A stretch of DNA of 64,000 bases from an uncultured Collinsella sp. (GCA_900549345.1 UROC01000001.1:1-64000), one strand, 5' to 3'. Positions 16,943 through 26,525 are shown, counted from the first letter of the stretch. Notes: generated by a model from the letters alone, not told the origin. Numbers and translations: made by a program.

Positions 16943-19606
16943 CTCCTGCACCTTGAGGGCTTCGGCCAGGCTGACGCGCTTGATAGAGCGCGTGTGCAGC
17001 AGCGCCACGACCAGGTAAGTTGCAAAGCCGATGCCCACGCACGCCGCCATGGACCAAGCGGGCACGTAGATCTCGATATTGCCGTTGTAGGCGAGCAGCA
17101 TCGAGCGGAAGATGGCCGTGAGCGAGCCAATAATGACCGGCAGGCTCAGCACGAGCGATGCCGCCACGCACAGCGTGATCGAGCGGATGTACAGATGCGA
17201 GATCTCGCCATCGCGATAGCCAAAGACCTTCATGTAACTAATCGACCGGGCGCTATGGTCGATAACGGCCTTGGTCAGCAGGTACATAAACAGCAGGAAG
17301 ATAAACACCGCGAGCCCGACCATCATGCCGATCATTTTGCTCATCATGCCGATAAACTGGTCGCCCACGGCGCGCATGTCGTCGGGCGTGGTGTCGCCGG
17401 CAAAGTAGCGCGCGTCAAGGTCGAGCTTCTCGTTGCTCACATAGCCGTTAAAGTAGGCGGCATCGTTGCCGAACAGCTCATTAAAGTCATCGATGCTCAT
17501 ATAGATATTCATGTCCGACTTGGAGCCCCAGGCACAGTCCTTGCCCGCGTACTCAAGGGAATAATGCTCGCCCTCGTACTTGTCACTGAGCGTGACCTTC
17601 TGGCCCTCGCTCCAGCCAAACTTGTCGAGCAGGCCGCCGCCAAAGACAACGCGACCGTCGCCGACGTTGAGGTCTTTCCAATAGCACGAATCGGATGAAA
17701 TGCCGTAGACAGAAATCGTCTCCTGCCCATTTCCGTCGCCGCGGTCGTATTGCAGCTGGTAAACGGCATATTTCTCGGCCTGCGCGATTGCGCCTGCACC
17801 GTTGTCGATCGTGTTGACCGGGTGAATGTCGTCGTTGTCGGTGTCAATCTTAGAGGCCTTGTCGATCAGGTCGATAGCCTCGTCGCGGTTGCAGCCGAGG
17901 GCATCGGCAAGGTCATCGAGGCGCGCATAAAGTGCATCCTTCTTGTCCTGGACCTTGGCGAGCGCGTCCTGCGCCGCGGCCAGGCTCTCGGCAGACGGAG
18001 CACTGGTCGCGGCATCGGCTGCCGCCTGCGCCGCATCGGCCGCGTCGTCAAGCTCGTCATCGGCATCCTGGGCGGCAGAAAGCAGCGCGCCGTCAACCGA
18101 CTGCAAGCGCTCGAGTGCCGACCACTGCTCGCGCTCCTCGGCAGTGCCCTCGAGTTCCAGCGGCGCCTTGAGCGTGTACTGGTGCTCGGCGACCAGGCTC
18201 GTCTCGAGGTTGTCCGCGTAGTGCGTCATCGTGGGCAGAATCGCCAGGCCAAAGAGCAGTAGCAGCGAGGCAAACGCGATGCCCACGAAGAGCGTGGCGA
18301 AGTTGCCCAGGTTGCGCAGGAAGACGCGCAGGCGGAAGCGCGAGACAAAGCCCATGCGCTCCGGCAGCTGCAGGCCACGCTTGGTGCCCGATTTGCCGCT
18401 CGCCTCGTGACGAAGGAACTGCAACGGCGTCTTGCCCATCTTGCGAAGCAGGCCCACCAGCGTGATGAGAATGAGCGCGGCGGCGGGAACCACGGCACAC
18501 TTCACGAAGATCTCCCAGCTCCAGTACACCTGGAAGGGCGGCAGGCTGTACGAGCCGTAGTAGAGACCGCGCATGGGCTCGGTAAAGAACGCAACGCCGA
18601 GTGCGGTGCCCAAAAGCGCCGCGACCACGCCCACGATGGCGGGAAGCGCCAGGTAGTGCAGTACGATCTCGCGACGGCGATAGCCGCTGGCGAGCAGCGT
18701 GCCGATGATGGCGCTCTCCTCTTCGATGGTGGCGTCGGTGAGCACCACAAAGACAAACGCCATGATCACGATGATGATGTCGAGCAACGTCATCCACATC
18801 ATGGAGTCGCCGTCCACGTCGTCGCGCGCATAGCCAATGCCCTGGTTGGAATCGGCATCGATCAGGTCGTCCACGCGCGCATCGGCATCGGTCAGCGCCT
18901 CGACCATATCCTGCTCCGCATCGATGCGATCCGCGGTGGGGAGGTCGCGATCGGTAAAGGCAAAGGAGTAGGTGTAGGCAGGCGCGCCGCCGGCATCCTC
19001 GAGCGCGGCAAAGCCGGCGTCGGTGATCTCGGCCACGCCGTACGTGATGGTGTTCACCGTAAAGTCAGAATTGTTGAGGAACAGCGCCTGGCTATCGGGC
19101 TGCGTCATGATGCCGCAGATGGTGTAGGTGCGGCCCTCGAGCTCGACCTTATCGCCCACGACAAGGTCGTTGTTGGTGGCAAAAACGCGGTCGATAGCCA
19201 CCTCATCGTCCGTCTTGGGCTCCTTGCCCTCACAGTAGGACGCGATATCGACCTTGGTGCGGTGCGCATAGGTGCGCAGCGTGCGCTTGGTGCCGTCGTC
19301 GCCGGCGGTCTTTTTGATGATGGCGTCGATGGAGAAATTCTTGTAGAGCGTGACGCCGCCGACGTCGTCGGCTGCATCCTCGGCTGCCTTGAGCTGGTCG
19401 TCGGTAGCCTCGAAGGAGGTGGTCACGCGGCCGTCCTCAATCGTGTACGCAGCGCGCATGTCGTCGATAAGGCAACCGATGGAATGCGCCGCGAGCAAAA
19501 AGCCCGAGGTGAGAGCGATGCTCCCGCACATAAGCAAAAAGATGCCCAGGTACTTGCCGATATTGCGGCGCAGCTCGCGCGGAAGACGTTTTGCGAGAGG
19601 TGTCAT
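16940..19606 (-). CDS. MacB/FtsX-type ABC transporter permease
   Basis: An 888-residue permease. An N-terminal membrane helix (IGKYLGIFLLMCGSIALTSG) is followed by a large extracytoplasmic domain, a first FtsX domain (about 285-400), and a second extracytoplasmic region with an Ala/Asp-rich coiled coil (about 510-570). A final FtsX domain has three helices at the C-terminus. Such proteins act with a MacB-like ATPase in mechanotransmission or export of peptides, lipids or antibiotics. I chose the ATG at 19606: it lies 8 bp after the ATPase stop and begins at the conserved basic segment. Substrate unknown. Confidence 0.85.
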   Translation of the reverse strand: MTPLAKRLPRELRRNIGKYLGIFLLMCGSIALTSGFLLAAHSIGCLIDDMRAAYTIEDGRVTTSFEATDDQLKAAEDAADDVGGVTLYKNFSIDAIIKKTAGDDGTKRTLRTYAHRTKVDIASYCEGKEPKTDDEVAIDRVFATNNDLVVGDKVELEGRTYTICGIMTQPDSQALFLNNSDFTVNTITYGVAEITDAGFAALEDAGGAPAYTYSFAFTDRDLPTADRIDAEQDMVEALTDADARVDDLIDADSNQGIGYARDDVDGDSMMWMTLLDIIIVIMAFVFVVLTDATIEEESAIIGTLLASGYRRREIVLHYLALPAIVGVVAALLGTALGVAFFTEPMRGLYYGSYSLPPFQVYWSWEIFVKCAVVPAAALILITLVGLLRKMGKTPLQFLRHEASGKSGTKRGLQLPERMGFVSRFRLRVFLRNLGNFATLFVGIAFASLLLLFGLAILPTMTHYADNLETSLVAEHQYTLKAPLELEGTAEEREQWSALERLQSVDGALLSAAQDADDELDDAADAAQAAADAATSAPSAESLAAAQDALAKVQDKKDALYARLDDLADALGCNRDEAIDLIDKASKIDTDNDDIHPVNTIDNGAGAIAQAEKYAVYQLQYDRGDGNGQETISVYGISSDSCYWKDLNVGDGRVVFGGGLLDKFGWSEGQKVTLSDKYEGEHYSLEYAGKDCAWGSKSDMNIYMSIDDFNELFGNDAAYFNGYVSNEKLDLDARYFAGDTTPDDMRAVGDQFIGMMSKMIGMMVGLAVFIFLLFMYLLTKAVIDHSARSISYMKVFGYRDGEISHLYIRSITLCVAASLVLSLPVIIGSLTAIFRSMLLAYNGNIEIYVPAWSMAACVGIGFATYLVVALLHTRSIKRVSLAEALKVQE

Positions 19607-19614
19607 GACGCCGC

Positions 19615-20328
19615 CTACCAATCGAGCTCGGCGGCCGCGACGGGCGACTCGTTGAGCTCGTCCTCGACGATGCACCCGTCGCGCAGGCGCAGCACGCGAT
19701 TGGCCATGCGCGCGATGGCGGCGTTGTGGGTGACAATGATGATGGTGCAGCCGTAGGTGCGGTTGACGTCCTCCATGAGCTGCAAGATTTCCTTGGATGT
19801 CTTGTAGTCAAGCGCGCCGGTGGGCTCGTCGCACAGCAGCAGGCCCGGGTTTTTGACGAGTGCGCGGCCGATGGCGCAACGCTGCTGTTGGCCGCCCGAG
19901 ACCTGGCGCGGGAACTTGTTGCGGTGCTCGTAGAGGCCCAGCGAACGCAGCAGGTCGTCGATGTTGAGCGGGTTTTTGGACAGGTGCGCCGTGACCTCGA
20001 TGTTTTCCTTGATGGTGAGGTCGGGCACCAGGTTGTAGAACTGGAAGACAAAACCCAGCTCACGGCGGCGATACTCGCCCAGGTCGGTAGGCTTGAGCAC
20101 CGTGAGGTCGCAGCCGTCCACCATGATGGAGCCGCCGTCGGCATCCTCCAGGCCGCCAATGAGGTTGAGAAAGGTCGACTTGCCCGAGCCCGAGGGCCCC
20201 AGCATGACGCAGATCTCGCCGCGGTTGATGGACGTGTCGATGCCATCGAGTACCGTCAGGCGTGCATCGCCGTCGCCGTAGTGTTTCTTAAGCCCGCTGA
20301 CCTGGACATAGGCTTGCTTTGTCGACAT
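19615..20328 (-). CDS. ABC transporter ATP-binding protein, MacB/LolD type
   Basis: A 237-residue cytosolic ATPase. Walker A (GPSGSGKST), Q-loop ([13 protein letters not shown]), signature (SGGQQQR), Walker B ([12 protein letters not shown]) and the switch His (VTHNA) are all present. It carries the FYNL...L(T)(V/I)(K/R)ENIE pattern of the MacB/LolD subgroup, matching the FtsX-type permease 8 bp downstream. The two would form a homodimeric complex with the permease. Confidence 0.92.
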   Translation of the reverse strand: MSTKQAYVQVSGLKKHYGDGDARLTVLDGIDTSINRGEICVMLGPSGSGKSTFLNLIGGLEDADGGSIMVDGCDLTVLKPTDLGEYRRRELGFVFQFYNLVPDLTIKENIEVTAHLSKNPLNIDDLLRSLGLYEHRNKFPRQVSGGQQQRCAIGRALVKNPGLLLCDEPTGALDYKTSKEILQLMEDVNRTYGCTIIIVTHNAAIARMANRVLRLRDGCIVEDELNESPVAAAELDW

Positions 20329-20436
20329 GCTATCCCCCGTTGTTAGCCTTCTGCTACTTTTCTAGGGTAATAGTAAACCCAAGCGAACTATTTTTAAGCG
20401 ACAGGCGCACATTTTTCCAAACCAGTCATTGGGTAC

Positions 20437-20643
20437 TCATTGGGGACAGACTTAAATGACTGAAACCACTCATTTAAGTCTGTCCCCAATGAATGCCGGG
20501 ACTGTCCCCAAGTGCCGGCAGGAAAGGAACGTCCCCAAGTGCCGACATATTGGGACAGTCCTTGCCAGCCCGGCCGGCGAGCCGGCGAATCGGCAAAGAC
20601 TGTCCCCGATGACTAGTCGTTTAAGAACGTCCCCAATGACTAG
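20437..20643. repeat. Cluster of GGGGACAG/CTGTCCCC palindromic repeats
   Basis: The 319-bp gap between genes is mostly repeats. TCATTGGGGACAGACTTAAATGA-type arms at 20437-20459 and 20470-20492 form a perfect 23-bp hairpin. Degenerate GTCCCCAAGTGCCGG copies follow. The block from about 20572 to 20643 is a near-identical direct repeat of the copy at 16871-16942. It lies just after the stop codon of the ABC-2 permease gene and probably ends its transcript. No gene is visible here. Confidence 0.65.
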
Positions 20644-20647
20644 GCGG

Positions 20648-21853
20648 TTAGGCGCGGGATTTGTTGTAGGCGAGGGCTAGGCCTACGGCGGCGATGGCCG
20701 CGGCAAAGAGCACCGTGACGCCCAGGTCGCAGGCGATGTCGCCCAACACAGCAGACGTCAGGTCCGAGGCAAGCGCCTTGCTGATCGCGTCGTTCACCCA
20801 AAACGTCGGCACAAAATGCGCCACGGTCTGCACGGCCGAGCCCATCATCGAAAGCGGCATCCAGGCGCCGCCCAAAAACGTCATGAGCAAGCCAAGCAGG
20901 TTGCCCACACCGTTGAGCAGCTCCTCGCGCGCGCCCAAGCTCGACAGGGTAAAGCCAACGGCCAGCGGCGTGCACGCCAGGGCAAGCGTCGTCGCCAGCG
21001 CCAGGCACACGCGACCCACACCGACCTCGGCGACCGCGCCGGCAAAGCCCACGACACCCACCATGCTCGACACGAACCAGATGCAGACGGTGAGCACCGC
21101 GGCAGCCGCGAACACAGCAAGCGAACGCTGGCGCTCGGAGACCGGGCCGGCCTCCATGCGGCGCACGCGCTCGGGCTCGTTCATGCCCGAGAACACCAGT
21201 CCCACCGACACGATGACCGACGAGATGATCGCGTACGCGCCAAAGTTGAAGTACGACTCGAGCGTGGCGGCGGCAGTCGAGTCGACCTTGACCTGCTCAA
21301 TCTGGACCTCGACACGCTTGGCGGCAGCATGCTCGGCAGCCTTGGCGACATCGCCGTCGGAAGCAGCGGGTTCAAGCGCCGCCGCAGCGCCCGCGAGCGA
21401 GACCCACCGCGAGGCCTCGGCAGACGAGAGCGCCGCCGCCATAGTGCCGGAGCCGTACGTCACGTCGAGTTTGGGCAGGGCCTCCCCCGCGCGGGCGGCT
21501 GCAACGAGGTCGTCCTCAAACCCCTCCGGGATAAAGAACACGCAATCGGCGCTGCCCTTGGCGCTGTTGCTCTTGGCGAGCGCATCCGCAAGGTCGTACG
21601 TGTCGTCGCCGACGCCCGTGACCAGGTCAAAGCGTGAGCCCAGGTGCTTGGTGAGCGCCCGCGAAAGGTCGCTATTGTCGCGGTCGACCACGATCACGTT
21701 GGTGTCGTAGGGCTCGTACTCGGTAAGCTGCGACGAGTTCCAGCTCACCGAGGCCGCGATGAATACGCCCATGAGCGAGATGAACACCGTATAGATGAGC
21801 AGGTAGAACGGGTGCGCCAGCGCCATGCGAAGCGCGGTCTTAAAGGTGCTCAT
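20648..21853 (-). CDS. ABC-2 type transporter permease (second permease)
   Basis: A 401-residue integral membrane protein of the ABC-2/YhgE-like layout. One N-terminal helix (about 10-30) is followed by an extracytoplasmic domain of roughly 170 residues and then a cluster of five or six helices, including LGLLMTFLGGAWMPLSMMG, a motif common in drug and polymer exporters. The start at 21853 has AAGGAG upstream and overlaps the end of the preceding permease by 14 bp, so the two are translationally linked and probably form a heterodimer. Confidence 0.8.
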   Translation of the reverse strand: MSTFKTALRMALAHPFYLLIYTVFISLMGVFIAASVSWNSSQLTEYEPYDTNVIVVDRDNSDLSRALTKHLGSRFDLVTGVGDDTYDLADALAKSNSAKGSADCVFFIPEGFEDDLVAAARAGEALPKLDVTYGSGTMAAALSSAEASRWVSLAGAAAALEPAASDGDVAKAAEHAAAKRVEVQIEQVKVDSTAAATLESYFNFGAYAIISSVIVSVGLVFSGMNEPERVRRMEAGPVSERQRSLAVFAAAAVLTVCIWFVSSMVGVVGFAGAVAEVGVGRVCLALATTLALACTPLAVGFTLSSLGAREELLNGVGNLLGLLMTFLGGAWMPLSMMGSAVQTVAHFVPTFWVNDAISKALASDLTSAVLGDIACDLGVTVLFAAAIAAVGLALAYNKSRA

Positions 21854-23027
21854 AGCGGCTCCTTCCAAAGATCAGCGTAGCGGCGGCGACAAACACCAGG
21901 GCCATCAGGACGAGCGCGCCGGCGCGGACGGCGAAGGGCCCCAGGTCCTCAAAGAAATACAGGCGATTGAACATGTCGCAGATGAGCTTGACGGGGTTGA
22001 GCCAGCACTCGGCCGGGCAGGCGCGGGCGACATCGTCGGCAAGTGCCATCGCCGGCTCGCCGTAGAGCCCGGCAAACAGGGCACACGTGGTGGCAAAGCC
22101 CGTGAGGATGCCCGACTTGGACGCCTTGCCACCCTTAACGGGCAGCGTGCCCACAAAAAGCCCCAGGCCTGTGGCGGCAAGCGCGGATGCAGTACCGCCC
22201 AGCAGGCACAGCCCCTCGCGCCCGCCAAAGTCGACGCCAACGACCAGGCGCACGTAGCCAATCGCGACCGCCATCGAGGCAAAGGAAACCAGCCACGAGC
22301 CGGCAAAGATGCCGGCCAGCGACGCCGTCTTGGAGAGGCCGCCCACGCAGCGGCGCGCTCCAAGGCCCGACAGATTGGGCTGCAGGTCGACGACGCTCAA
22401 GGCGGCAAACTCGGCAGACATCATCGCGACCAGGCCAAAGAGCGCGTAGTAGTAAATGGTCGTGCCGTCGGGCGTGGTGCGTGTCAGGCTTACGCGGCGG
22501 GTTCCGCCCTCGAGCGACAGGGCACGCGCAACCGCCTCCGGGTCGGCAAGGGCGGCCGGGTTGTCCTGGGCAATCTGGCTCATGAGCTCGGCATTTTGCG
22601 TATACGAGCTTGCCACCGTCTCCAGGATGCTACGGTCGGTGAGCACCGACGAGGCACGCGAGCTATCGTAGCTCGAAAGCAGCGTGAGCTTGGGCGTGCC
22701 CGCGGCATCGACCGTGTAGATGCCCGCGACTTCGCCGGCCTTGAGTGCTTTGCGCGCGGCAGCCAAGTCTTCGTACTCGCTCACATCGAGCAGTTGATCG
22801 TCGCCCTCCTTGGCAAGCGAGGTCGCCACGTCCTTAAAGGACGAAGCACCCCAGGCTTCGTCAGCGACAACGGCCACCGGCACCGGGTCGACCTTGCCGT
22901 CGGAGCTCAGATTCGCAAACATAAACATGAACATCGTTGAAAGCGCAATGGGAAAGATCGCGCCCCAGACCCATGTACTCGGTCGACGCAATAGCGTCTT
23001 GAGCGTGGTGATGATAGTGTTGAACAT
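21840..23027 (-). CDS. ABC-2 type transporter permease (first permease)
   Basis: A 395-residue protein with the same topology as the next gene: one N-terminal helix with FPIALSTMFMFMF, an extracytoplasmic domain, and a C-terminal helix bundle. WLNPVKLICDMFNRLYFFED is the conserved C-terminal motif of ABC-2 exporters. It lies 9 bp after the ATPase gene. Together the three genes form an exporter operon divergent from a two-component system, which suggests inducible export or resistance. Substrate unknown. Confidence 0.82.
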   Translation of the reverse strand: MFNTIITTLKTLLRRPSTWVWGAIFPIALSTMFMFMFANLSSDGKVDPVPVAVVADEAWGASSFKDVATSLAKEGDDQLLDVSEYEDLAAARKALKAGEVAGIYTVDAAGTPKLTLLSSYDSSRASSVLTDRSILETVASSYTQNAELMSQIAQDNPAALADPEAVARALSLEGGTRRVSLTRTTPDGTTIYYYALFGLVAMMSAEFAALSVVDLQPNLSGLGARRCVGGLSKTASLAGIFAGSWLVSFASMAVAIGYVRLVVGVDFGGREGLCLLGGTASALAATGLGLFVGTLPVKGGKASKSGILTGFATTCALFAGLYGEPAMALADDVARACPAECWLNPVKLICDMFNRLYFFEDLGPFAVRAGALVLMALVFVAAATLIFGRSRYEHL

Positions 23028-23036
23028 GGCCGCCCC

Positions 23037-23975
23037 CTAGTCGCGCAGCTCGCGGCCGGTGATCTCGAGGAACACGTCGTTGAGGGTCGGCGGCTCGCTC
23101 CACACGCGGCCGAGCGCCACGTCGGCAGCGCGCAGCGTGTCGAGGATGTCCACCAGGTTGTGCGGGCTCGCCTCGCAGGTGCAGACAAGTTCGCCGCCGG
23201 ACAGTTCAACGCTGAGCACGTGTTCGAGGGCACGCAGGCGCTCGACCGTGGCGGCCTCGACGGCGCCGACCTCGACGGTCACGCGCTCGCCCATCTGGAT
23301 CATGCGCTTGAGCTCGTCGTTGGTGCCCTGCGCCAGCACGCGGCCGCCGTCCATGATCATGATGCGGCTGCAGATCTGCTCGACCTCCTCCATGTAATGG
23401 CTGGTATACACCACCGTGGCGGCCTCGTCGCGCAGGCGGCAGATGCCCTCCAGGATGGCGTTGCGGCTCTGCGGGTCGACCGCCACCGTGGGCTCGTCGA
23501 AGAAGATGAGCTCGGGCTTGTGCGCGATGCCGCAGGCAATGTTGAGCCGGCGCGCCAGGCCGCCCGAGAGCTTACCGGGGCGGAACTTGGCAAAGTCGCC
23601 CAGACCGACAAAGTCGATCGCCTCGTCCACGAGCGCACGGCGGCGCTTGCGGTCGTTGACGTAAAGACTGCAGAAATAGTCGATGTTCTCGCGTACCGTG
23701 AGCTCGTCAAACACCGCCACCTGCTGCGGCACTACGCCGATGCGGCGCTTGAGGTCGTAACGCGTGGGCGTCATGGGCTCGCCGAACAGCTCGATGGTGC
23801 CTTTGTCGTAGGAAAGCAGCTGCAAAATGCAGTTGATGGACGTGGTCTTGCCCGAGCCGTTGGGGCCGAGCAGGCCAAAGATCTCGCCGGGGGCGATGTT
23901 CAGGTTAAAGTGGTCGAGCGCGATAAGATCGTCATAGCGCTTGACGAGGTTTTCGACATGGACGATGTCTGTCAT
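23037..23975 (-). CDS. ABC-2 exporter ATP-binding protein
   Basis: A 312-residue ATPase of the daunorubicin/CcmA-like exporter class. It has Walker A (GPNGSGKTTS), an altered signature (LSGGLARRLNIACG), Walker B (LIFFDEPTVAVDPQ) and the H-loop (YTSHYMEE). The C-terminal ~90 residues form the extra domain usual in DrrA-type proteins. I chose the ATG at 23975 (MTDIVHVENL), preceded by AAGGGG; the frame extends upstream without recognisable sequence. It heads an operon with two permeases. Confidence 0.9.
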   Translation of the reverse strand: MTDIVHVENLVKRYDDLIALDHFNLNIAPGEIFGLLGPNGSGKTTSINCILQLLSYDKGTIELFGEPMTPTRYDLKRRIGVVPQQVAVFDELTVRENIDYFCSLYVNDRKRRRALVDEAIDFVGLGDFAKFRPGKLSGGLARRLNIACGIAHKPELIFFDEPTVAVDPQSRNAILEGICRLRDEAATVVYTSHYMEEVEQICSRIMIMDGGRVLAQGTNDELKRMIQMGERVTVEVGAVEAATVERLRALEHVLSVELSGGELVCTCEASPHNLVDILDTLRAADVALGRVWSEPPTLNDVFLEITGRELRD

Positions 23976-24174
23976 GAGGCGCCCCTTCTGTTGGTCGTGG
24001 CCCGGTACGATTGCATCATCGCAGGAGCGGGCGGCGCGCACCAGTGAGCTTTGTCACGAGTGCGAGGGGGGCGGAGGCGAAACCCCCGCTCGCACGAGCG
24101 ATCGACGCCGATTTGCCGCGCGGGAGGAATGTCACGGTTGCGCAGGCGGCCCCTCCACCACGCGCAGCTTCGCG

Positions 24175-24189
24175 TACAATACCCGTATG
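24175..24189 (+). promoter_or_regulatory. -10 element for a probable leaderless kinase transcript
   Basis: TACAAT at 24175-24180 ends six bases before the ATG at 24187, and no Shine-Dalgarno sequence lies between. This spacing fits transcription starting at the A of the start codon. No convincing -35 box is seen. Confidence 0.5.
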
Positions 24190-25332
24190 AACAGGCTTTT
24201 CGACAAATCAATCGTTCTGGCGTGCTGTATTGCGGCCGCCACGGGTCTTGCTGTGGACGCTCGCCTGGTCGCGGCGTTTTGCCTTGGCGTTATTGCCACC
24301 TCGCTGGCCGAGCTCGCGCAGGGGAAAAGCGCCCGGCGTGCGAGCGAGGCCGCGAGTTACGCTTACATCATCGCGGCCGTTTTCGTGCCGCCGTTTGTGC
24401 CGTTTGCGCCTCTCGCCCTCTATGACATCGCGCGGCGGGTGCGCCGTGAGCACGCCTGGGTCGCGCTGGGCATTGGCGTCGCCTTTGTCTTTGCGCTCGT
24501 CGCGAACCTTCGCGCCGACGCGCTCACCGCCCGAACGCTCCTACTGACTGCCATCCTTTCGGTTGCCGCTACCTTGCTATCGCTGCGTACCGCACAACTG
24601 GAGCGCGAGCAGCAGCACATGCGCCGTACCCGCGACGAGCTGCAGGAACGAGCCCTCGCGCTCGAAGCGCGCAACCGCGATCTTGCCGATCGCCAGGACT
24701 ACGAAGTCGAGCTCGCGACACTCGCCGAACGCGCCCGCATCGCGCGCGAAATCCACGATAACGTGGGCCACCAGCTCACGCGCGCCTCACTGCAAGCCGA
24801 AGCCTTGCGCGTAGTCCACGCCGACGAGCCCGGCATCGCCGGCGATTTCGCCGACGTCAAGCACACCGTTGACGAGGCGCTCCAACTTGTGCGCGCCAGC
24901 GTCCACGCGCTCAACGACAACGCCGTCGACCTTTCCGTGCAGCTCGAACGCATTGTTGAAGGCGCACGCTCGGACGGCGGCCCGCAGATTGAGCTTGAAG
25001 TTATGACCGAACATGCGCCCGCAAACGTCGCGAACTGCTTTGCGGCGGTCCTGCGCGAGGCGCTATCCAACACCATGCGCCACGCTCGCGCCCAGGCCGT
25101 CACCGTACGATGCATGGAGCATCCGTCGTTTTACCAGCTCATCGTTACCGACGATGGCAATGGCGGGACCCGGACGGGTGGTCGCGGCGTCGCCGAGGGC
25201 ATGGGGCTCGGCTCCATGCGCGAGCGCATCGAGGCGCTTGGCGGCACCTTTACCGCCGGCCCGCGTGCCGGCGCCGGCGGCTGGCGCGTGTTTGCCACCG
25301 TTCCCAAACAGCAAGGAGATGAGGCCCGATGA
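24187..25332 (+). CDS. Sensor histidine kinase (HisKA_3/NarL-partner type)
   Basis: A 381-residue membrane kinase. Five or six helices occupy the first ~130 residues with almost no extracytoplasmic sensor. A coiled-coil linker follows, then an H-box of the DegS/LiaS class (REIHDNVGHQLT), and finally a HATPase_c domain with DDGNGG and a GLGSMRERIEALGG box. Sensing is likely within the membrane. The ATG at 24187 is chosen because hydrophobic sequence begins there and a -10 box lies 7 bases upstream. It overlaps the response regulator by ATGA and is divergent from the ABC-2 operon, its likely target. Confidence 0.88.
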   Translation: MNRLFDKSIVLACCIAAATGLAVDARLVAAFCLGVIATSLAELAQGKSARRASEAASYAYIIAAVFVPPFVPFAPLALYDIARRVRREHAWVALGIGVAFVFALVANLRADALTARTLLLTAILSVAATLLSLRTAQLEREQQHMRRTRDELQERALALEARNRDLADRQDYEVELATLAERARIAREIHDNVGHQLTRASLQAEALRVVHADEPGIAGDFADVKHTVDEALQLVRASVHALNDNAVDLSVQLERIVEGARSDGGPQIELEVMTEHAPANVANCFAAVLREALSNTMRHARAQAVTVRCMEHPSFYQLIVTDDGNGGTRTGGRGVAEGMGLGSMRERIEALGGTFTAGPRAGAGGWRVFATVPKQQGDEAR

Positions 25333-25958
25333 GGCTCATTGTTGTCGACGACGACCGCTTAGTGGTCGATTCGCTCAAGATTATCCTGGGCGCCCAGCCG
25401 CAGATCGAAGTGGTGGGCACCGGCGCCAACGGCAACGATGCGGTGGCGCTCTACGCCGAGCACGCACCCGATATCGCACTGCTCGACATCCAGATGCCGG
25501 GACGCGACGGCCTATCGGCGGCACGCGAGATCCTTGAGCGTGACCCTGCGGCGCGCGTGGTGTTTCTGACGACATTCTCGGATGACGAGTACATTGTGTC
25601 GGCGCTCAAGCTGGGTGCCCGCGGGTACCTGATTAAAACCGATGTCGCCGCCATCCCGCCAGCGTTGGCGCAGGTCATGGACGGTAAACGCGTGCTCGAG
25701 GGCAAGGCGATCGAGGACATCGATTTTGATGGGGCAGGCATCGAGGCCGGCGCGACCCGCCGGCCCGCGGCCTTTGCCGGCCTGACCGACCGCGAGTTCG
25801 AAGTCGCAGAGCTCATCGCCCGCGGCCTCGACAATAAGGAGATTGCCGCCACCGCCTATATGGGCGAAGGCACCGTACGCAACCACATCAGTTCAATCCT
25901 TGCCAAAATGGGCCTGCGCAACCGCACCCAAATCGCCATCGCCTACCTGCGAGGGTAG
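25329..25958 (+). CDS. NarL/LuxR-family response regulator
   Basis: A 209-residue regulator. The receiver domain has the acidic pair DDD (residues 7-9), phospho-acceptor Asp53 in LLDIQMPG, and Lys in LIKTD. The C-terminal LuxR-type HTH (about 145-205) contains LTDREFEVAELIARGLDNKEIA and the recognition helix TVRNHISSILAKMG. It is the partner of the overlapping kinase gene and probably controls the adjacent ABC exporter. Confidence 0.93.
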   Translation: MRLIVVDDDRLVVDSLKIILGAQPQIEVVGTGANGNDAVALYAEHAPDIALLDIQMPGRDGLSAAREILERDPAARVVFLTTFSDDEYIVSALKLGARGYLIKTDVAAIPPALAQVMDGKRVLEGKAIEDIDFDGAGIEAGATRRPAAFAGLTDREFEVAELIARGLDNKEIAATAYMGEGTVRNHISSILAKMGLRNRTQIAIAYLRG

Positions 25959-26018
25959 TTGCCCGACGACCAACCGCACCGGCATAGCAAAATGGCTGTT
26001 ACCGATATGGTGCCATTT

Positions 26019-26172
26019 CAAAACTATGCCGGTTTACTACGATGAATCGCCAGCCTTCGACCACGGCAAATTGCGCGCTTACAAAACCGCAGGTAGAACG
26101 CTTGCAATATTTAGAAAAATGCAGTCATGGTCGGGAATGTCGAATTCATCGTAGTAAACCGGCATAGTTTTG
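26019..26172. repeat. Long-hairpin repeat element 1 (CAAAACTATGCC type)
   Basis: The arms at 26019-26046 and 26145-26172 form a perfect 28-bp inverted repeat. The outer part (CAAAACTATGCCGGTTTAC) is shared with element 4 at 57057-57210. The inner part, TACGATGAA, is replaced there by GGGGCTA, again with its exact complement. The interior holds CGACCAC, AAAACCGCAGGTAGAA and CATGGTCGGG, shared with the other elements. No open frame; it lies between convergent gene ends. The gap 25959-26525 is otherwise filled by element 2 and a short conserved spacer. Confidence 0.75.
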
Positions 26173-26220
26173 TCGGGCGGCCCTGCGCGAGTGCCTCCGC
26201 AAGCCTTGCGGGACCAAAAT

Positions 26221-26241
26221 GATCCGTTTTCCTCCGTCCCC
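26221..26241. repeat. Short conserved spacer word GATCCGTTTTCCTCCGTCCC
   Basis: This 21-bp word lies between elements 1 and 2. Its exact reverse complement is at 56739-56759, and a diverged copy at 56988-57008, both beside elements 3 and 4. The whole pair is therefore in inverted orientation at the second site. Confidence 0.6.
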
Positions 26242-26263
26242 AAGGGATCAGCCGGAACCGCTC

Positions 26264-26423
26264 GCCACGAAACCTGCCCATCTACTACGTTTGACTCGAT
26301 ACCCCCGACCATACCCCCGTTTTCCAGAAAACCGCAGGCGTTCTACCTGCGGTTTTGTTTTCACATTTTTTGCCGTGGTTGGGGGTTGGCGCCCAAAAGT
26401 AGTAGATGGGCCCATTTCGTGGC
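26264..26423. repeat. Long-hairpin repeat element 2 (CCCATCTACTAC type)
   Basis: Imperfect ~29-bp arms (GCCACGAAA...CCCATCTACTAC at 26264-26292 and its inverse at 26394-26423) match the arms of element 3. Inside, AAAACCGCAGG...CCTGCGGTTTT (26328-26356) forms a terminator-like hairpin, and CGACCAT/GTGGTTGGG lie on each side. It sits before the stop of the ferredoxin subunit of the hydrogenase. Confidence 0.7.
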
Positions 26424-26525
26424 AGGCGGGTCATTTTCGGGCTGGACGGGTCGCGTGGCGGCCCGCACACGCGTTCGCGCGCGGGGCCGGTGGGGCAATT
26501 TTGCCCCACCGGCCCCGTTTTCGCG

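Noticed and set aside
26019..26423. Insertion sequence or small-gene locus in the 25959-26525 gap
   Set aside because: Frames here are short, lack ribosome sites and run through palindromic arms; they are by-products of the repeats.
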